DNA of 64,000 bases, taken from contig CAZIPC010000007.1 in NCBI GenBank assembly GCA_964541155.1, positions 1 through 64,000 of the forward strand. The letters run 5' to 3'. This document shows, piece by piece, positions 63,144 to 64,000 of this stretch. Source of the stretch: UBA4416 sp964541155 (GTDB lineage Bacteria; Bacteroidota; Bacteroidia; B-17B0; Aurantibacillaceae). Each line of letters starts with the position of its first letter. The stretch's first letter is position 1. Both the position numbers and the translations under genes were made by a program. The notes below the pieces were generated by a model. The model searched no databases. It saw nothing but the letters and a program-made list of their open reading frames with translations, and had not been told where the DNA came from.

Positions 63144-64000
63144 TTAATTGGTTTTAACGCCAATACAGTAGTAACTGTAGCCTAGTTTTTTCATATCCTG
63201 CGGATCAAAAATATTTCTACCATCAAACAATGCTTTTTCATTTAATCGTTTACTTACTTCATTAAAATCAGGTACTCTAAATTCAGGCCACTCTGTAACA
63301 ATAAGCAATGCATCTGCTCCATTTAATGTATCATACATGTCGGTGGAATATTCGATCGTATTTTTTAAAGTATGTTTAGCTTCATTCATAGCAACTGGGT
63401 CATAAGCTACAACATTAGCCCCTTCTTTTAATAATTTGTCTATAATAACCAATGAAGGAGCTTCACGCATATCGTCTGTTTTGGGTTTAAATGATAATCC
63501 CCATAGTGCAATTTTTTTATCTTTTAAATTATTATTAAAATGTTTTTTTACTTTTTTAAATAACACTTCTTTTTGGCTTTCATTTACATTTTCAACAGCA
63601 TTTAAAATTTTCATTTCATATTTATTTTCTTTCGCTGTTTTAATTAATGCTTTTACATCTTTAGGAAAACAACTTCCTCCATAACCTACGCCTGGATAAA
63701 TAAATTTTGTTCCAATACGGGCATCGCTTCCAATTCCTTTACGAACCATATTTACATCTGCTCCCATTATTTCGCAAAGGTTTGCAATATCATTCATAAA
63801 ACTAATTTTTGTTGCTAACATGGCGTTTGCTGCATACTTTGTCATTTCTGCCGAAGGAATATCCATAAAATAAATAGGATGTCCATTCATTAAAAATGGT
63901 TTATATAATTTACGCATCAATTCTTCTGCTTCTGGATTATCAATGCCAACTACAATTCTATCAGGCTTCATAAAATCTTCAATAGCGGCACCTTCTTTTA
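63144..64000 (-). CDS. ugd: UDP-glucose 6-dehydrogenase (5' end outside window)
   Basis: About 285 C-terminal residues are visible; the frame is open beyond base 64000 (KEGAAIEDF upstream of the visible MKPDRIVVG), so the N-terminal NAD-binding domain lies outside. Seen: the hinge helix AEMTKYAANAMLATKISF, the active-site Cys in GVGYGGSCFPKD, and the C-terminal substrate domain (LWGLSFKPKTDDMREAP, LLIVTEWPEF, DGRNIFD). It oxidises UDP-glucose to UDP-glucuronate in two NAD-linked steps. It heads the UDP-xylose synthase and acylphosphatase run. Confidence 0.95.
   Translation of the reverse strand, partial: KEGAAIEDFMKPDRIVVGIDNPEAEELMRKLYKPFLMNGHPIYFMDIPSAEMTKYAANAMLATKISFMNDIANLCEIMGADVNMVRKGIGSDARIGTKFIYPGVGYGGSCFPKDVKALIKTAKENKYEMKILNAVENVNESQKEVLFKKVKKHFNNNLKDKKIALWGLSFKPKTDDMREAPSLVIIDKLLKEGANVVAYDPVAMNEAKHTLKNTIEYSTDMYDTLNGADALLIVTEWPEFRVPDFNEVSKRLNEKALFDGRNIFDPQDMKKLGYSYYCIGVKTN

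Overview
The window is a strongly AT-rich piece of a Bacteroidota chromosome. The evidence is lineage-specific: type IX secretion (T9SS) sorting domains of type A (34519-35532, 59534-61783) and type B (1-1338, 4402-6375), a PorP/SprF protein and PorQ, a TonB receptor/DUF4249 pair, DUF5683, DUF4920, DUF6428, TAnnTTTG-type -7 promoter boxes, and almost no recognisable Shine-Dalgarno sequences. The gene order lepB-dapB-DUF5683-parB-parA is also familiar from this phylum. I cannot place it below phylum level from sequence alone. No insertion sequence, prophage, integrase, CRISPR array or rRNA was seen. Most of the window is core chromosome.

Layout. 1-6.4 kb: end of a giant Ig-like repeat adhesin, a composite PorP/SprF-OmpA protein, a thioredoxin-like protein and a second type B cargo protein. 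6.5-8.5 kb: a heptosyltransferase/dapD pair, then tRNA-Arg(ACG) and tRNA-Met(CAT). 8.7-16.2 kb: eukaryote-type citrate synthase, S1/P1-like zinc hydrolase, DUF4920, SSB, DUF4199, rho, pth, tsaD. 16.3-20.8 kb: tamB. 20.8-23.4 kb: a four-gene arsenic operon (arsR, DUF6428, phosphatase-type arsenate reductase, ACR3 pump) with two inverted-repeat candidate operators. 23.4-31.1 kb: chagasin-like lipoprotein, DUF3108, tryptophan 2,3-dioxygenase, porQ, Nudix, an interrupted LEA2-like gene, and an AddA-like helicase-nuclease. 31.2-35.5 kb: TonB receptor, DUF4249 and a T9SS cargo protein. 35.6-39.8 kb: glcD, prmA, tpiA and an OppB-like permease on the minus strand. 39.9-44.3 kb: outer-membrane patatin, TlpA-like protein, DUF3820. 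44.3-49.9 kb: lepB, dapB, DUF5683, parB, parA, UPF0173 hydrolase. 50-59.5 kb: flavin reductase, rnhA, M42 peptidase, then a long plus-strand run from a GH3 protein through LysE, DUF493, an aldose-epimerase-like protein and a DUF2029 mannosyltransferase-like protein to gmhA-hddC-gmhB and a GT2. 59.5-64 kb: subtilase, acylphosphatase, UDP-glucuronate decarboxylase and a truncated UDP-glucose dehydrogenase.

How the genes fit together. The T9SS parts and cargo, TamB, the patatin barrel, the heptose genes and the UDP-xylose genes all concern the cell envelope and surface. dapD and dapB supply lysine/diaminopimelate. ParAB and Rho are housekeeping. The ars operon is the clearest stress-response module.

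I did not find a convincing unknown system. The best leads are the in-frame stop splitting the LEA2-like gene, the paired arsenic operators, a recurring -7-like box 4-8 bases before start codons (possible leaderless transcripts), the changed peptidoglycan-binding residue in the PorP-OmpA fusion, and the GDP-heptose-type cluster without its kinase. Apart from the 8271-8683 stretch (tRNAs, promoter, terminators), no gap between genes exceeds about 300 bases.
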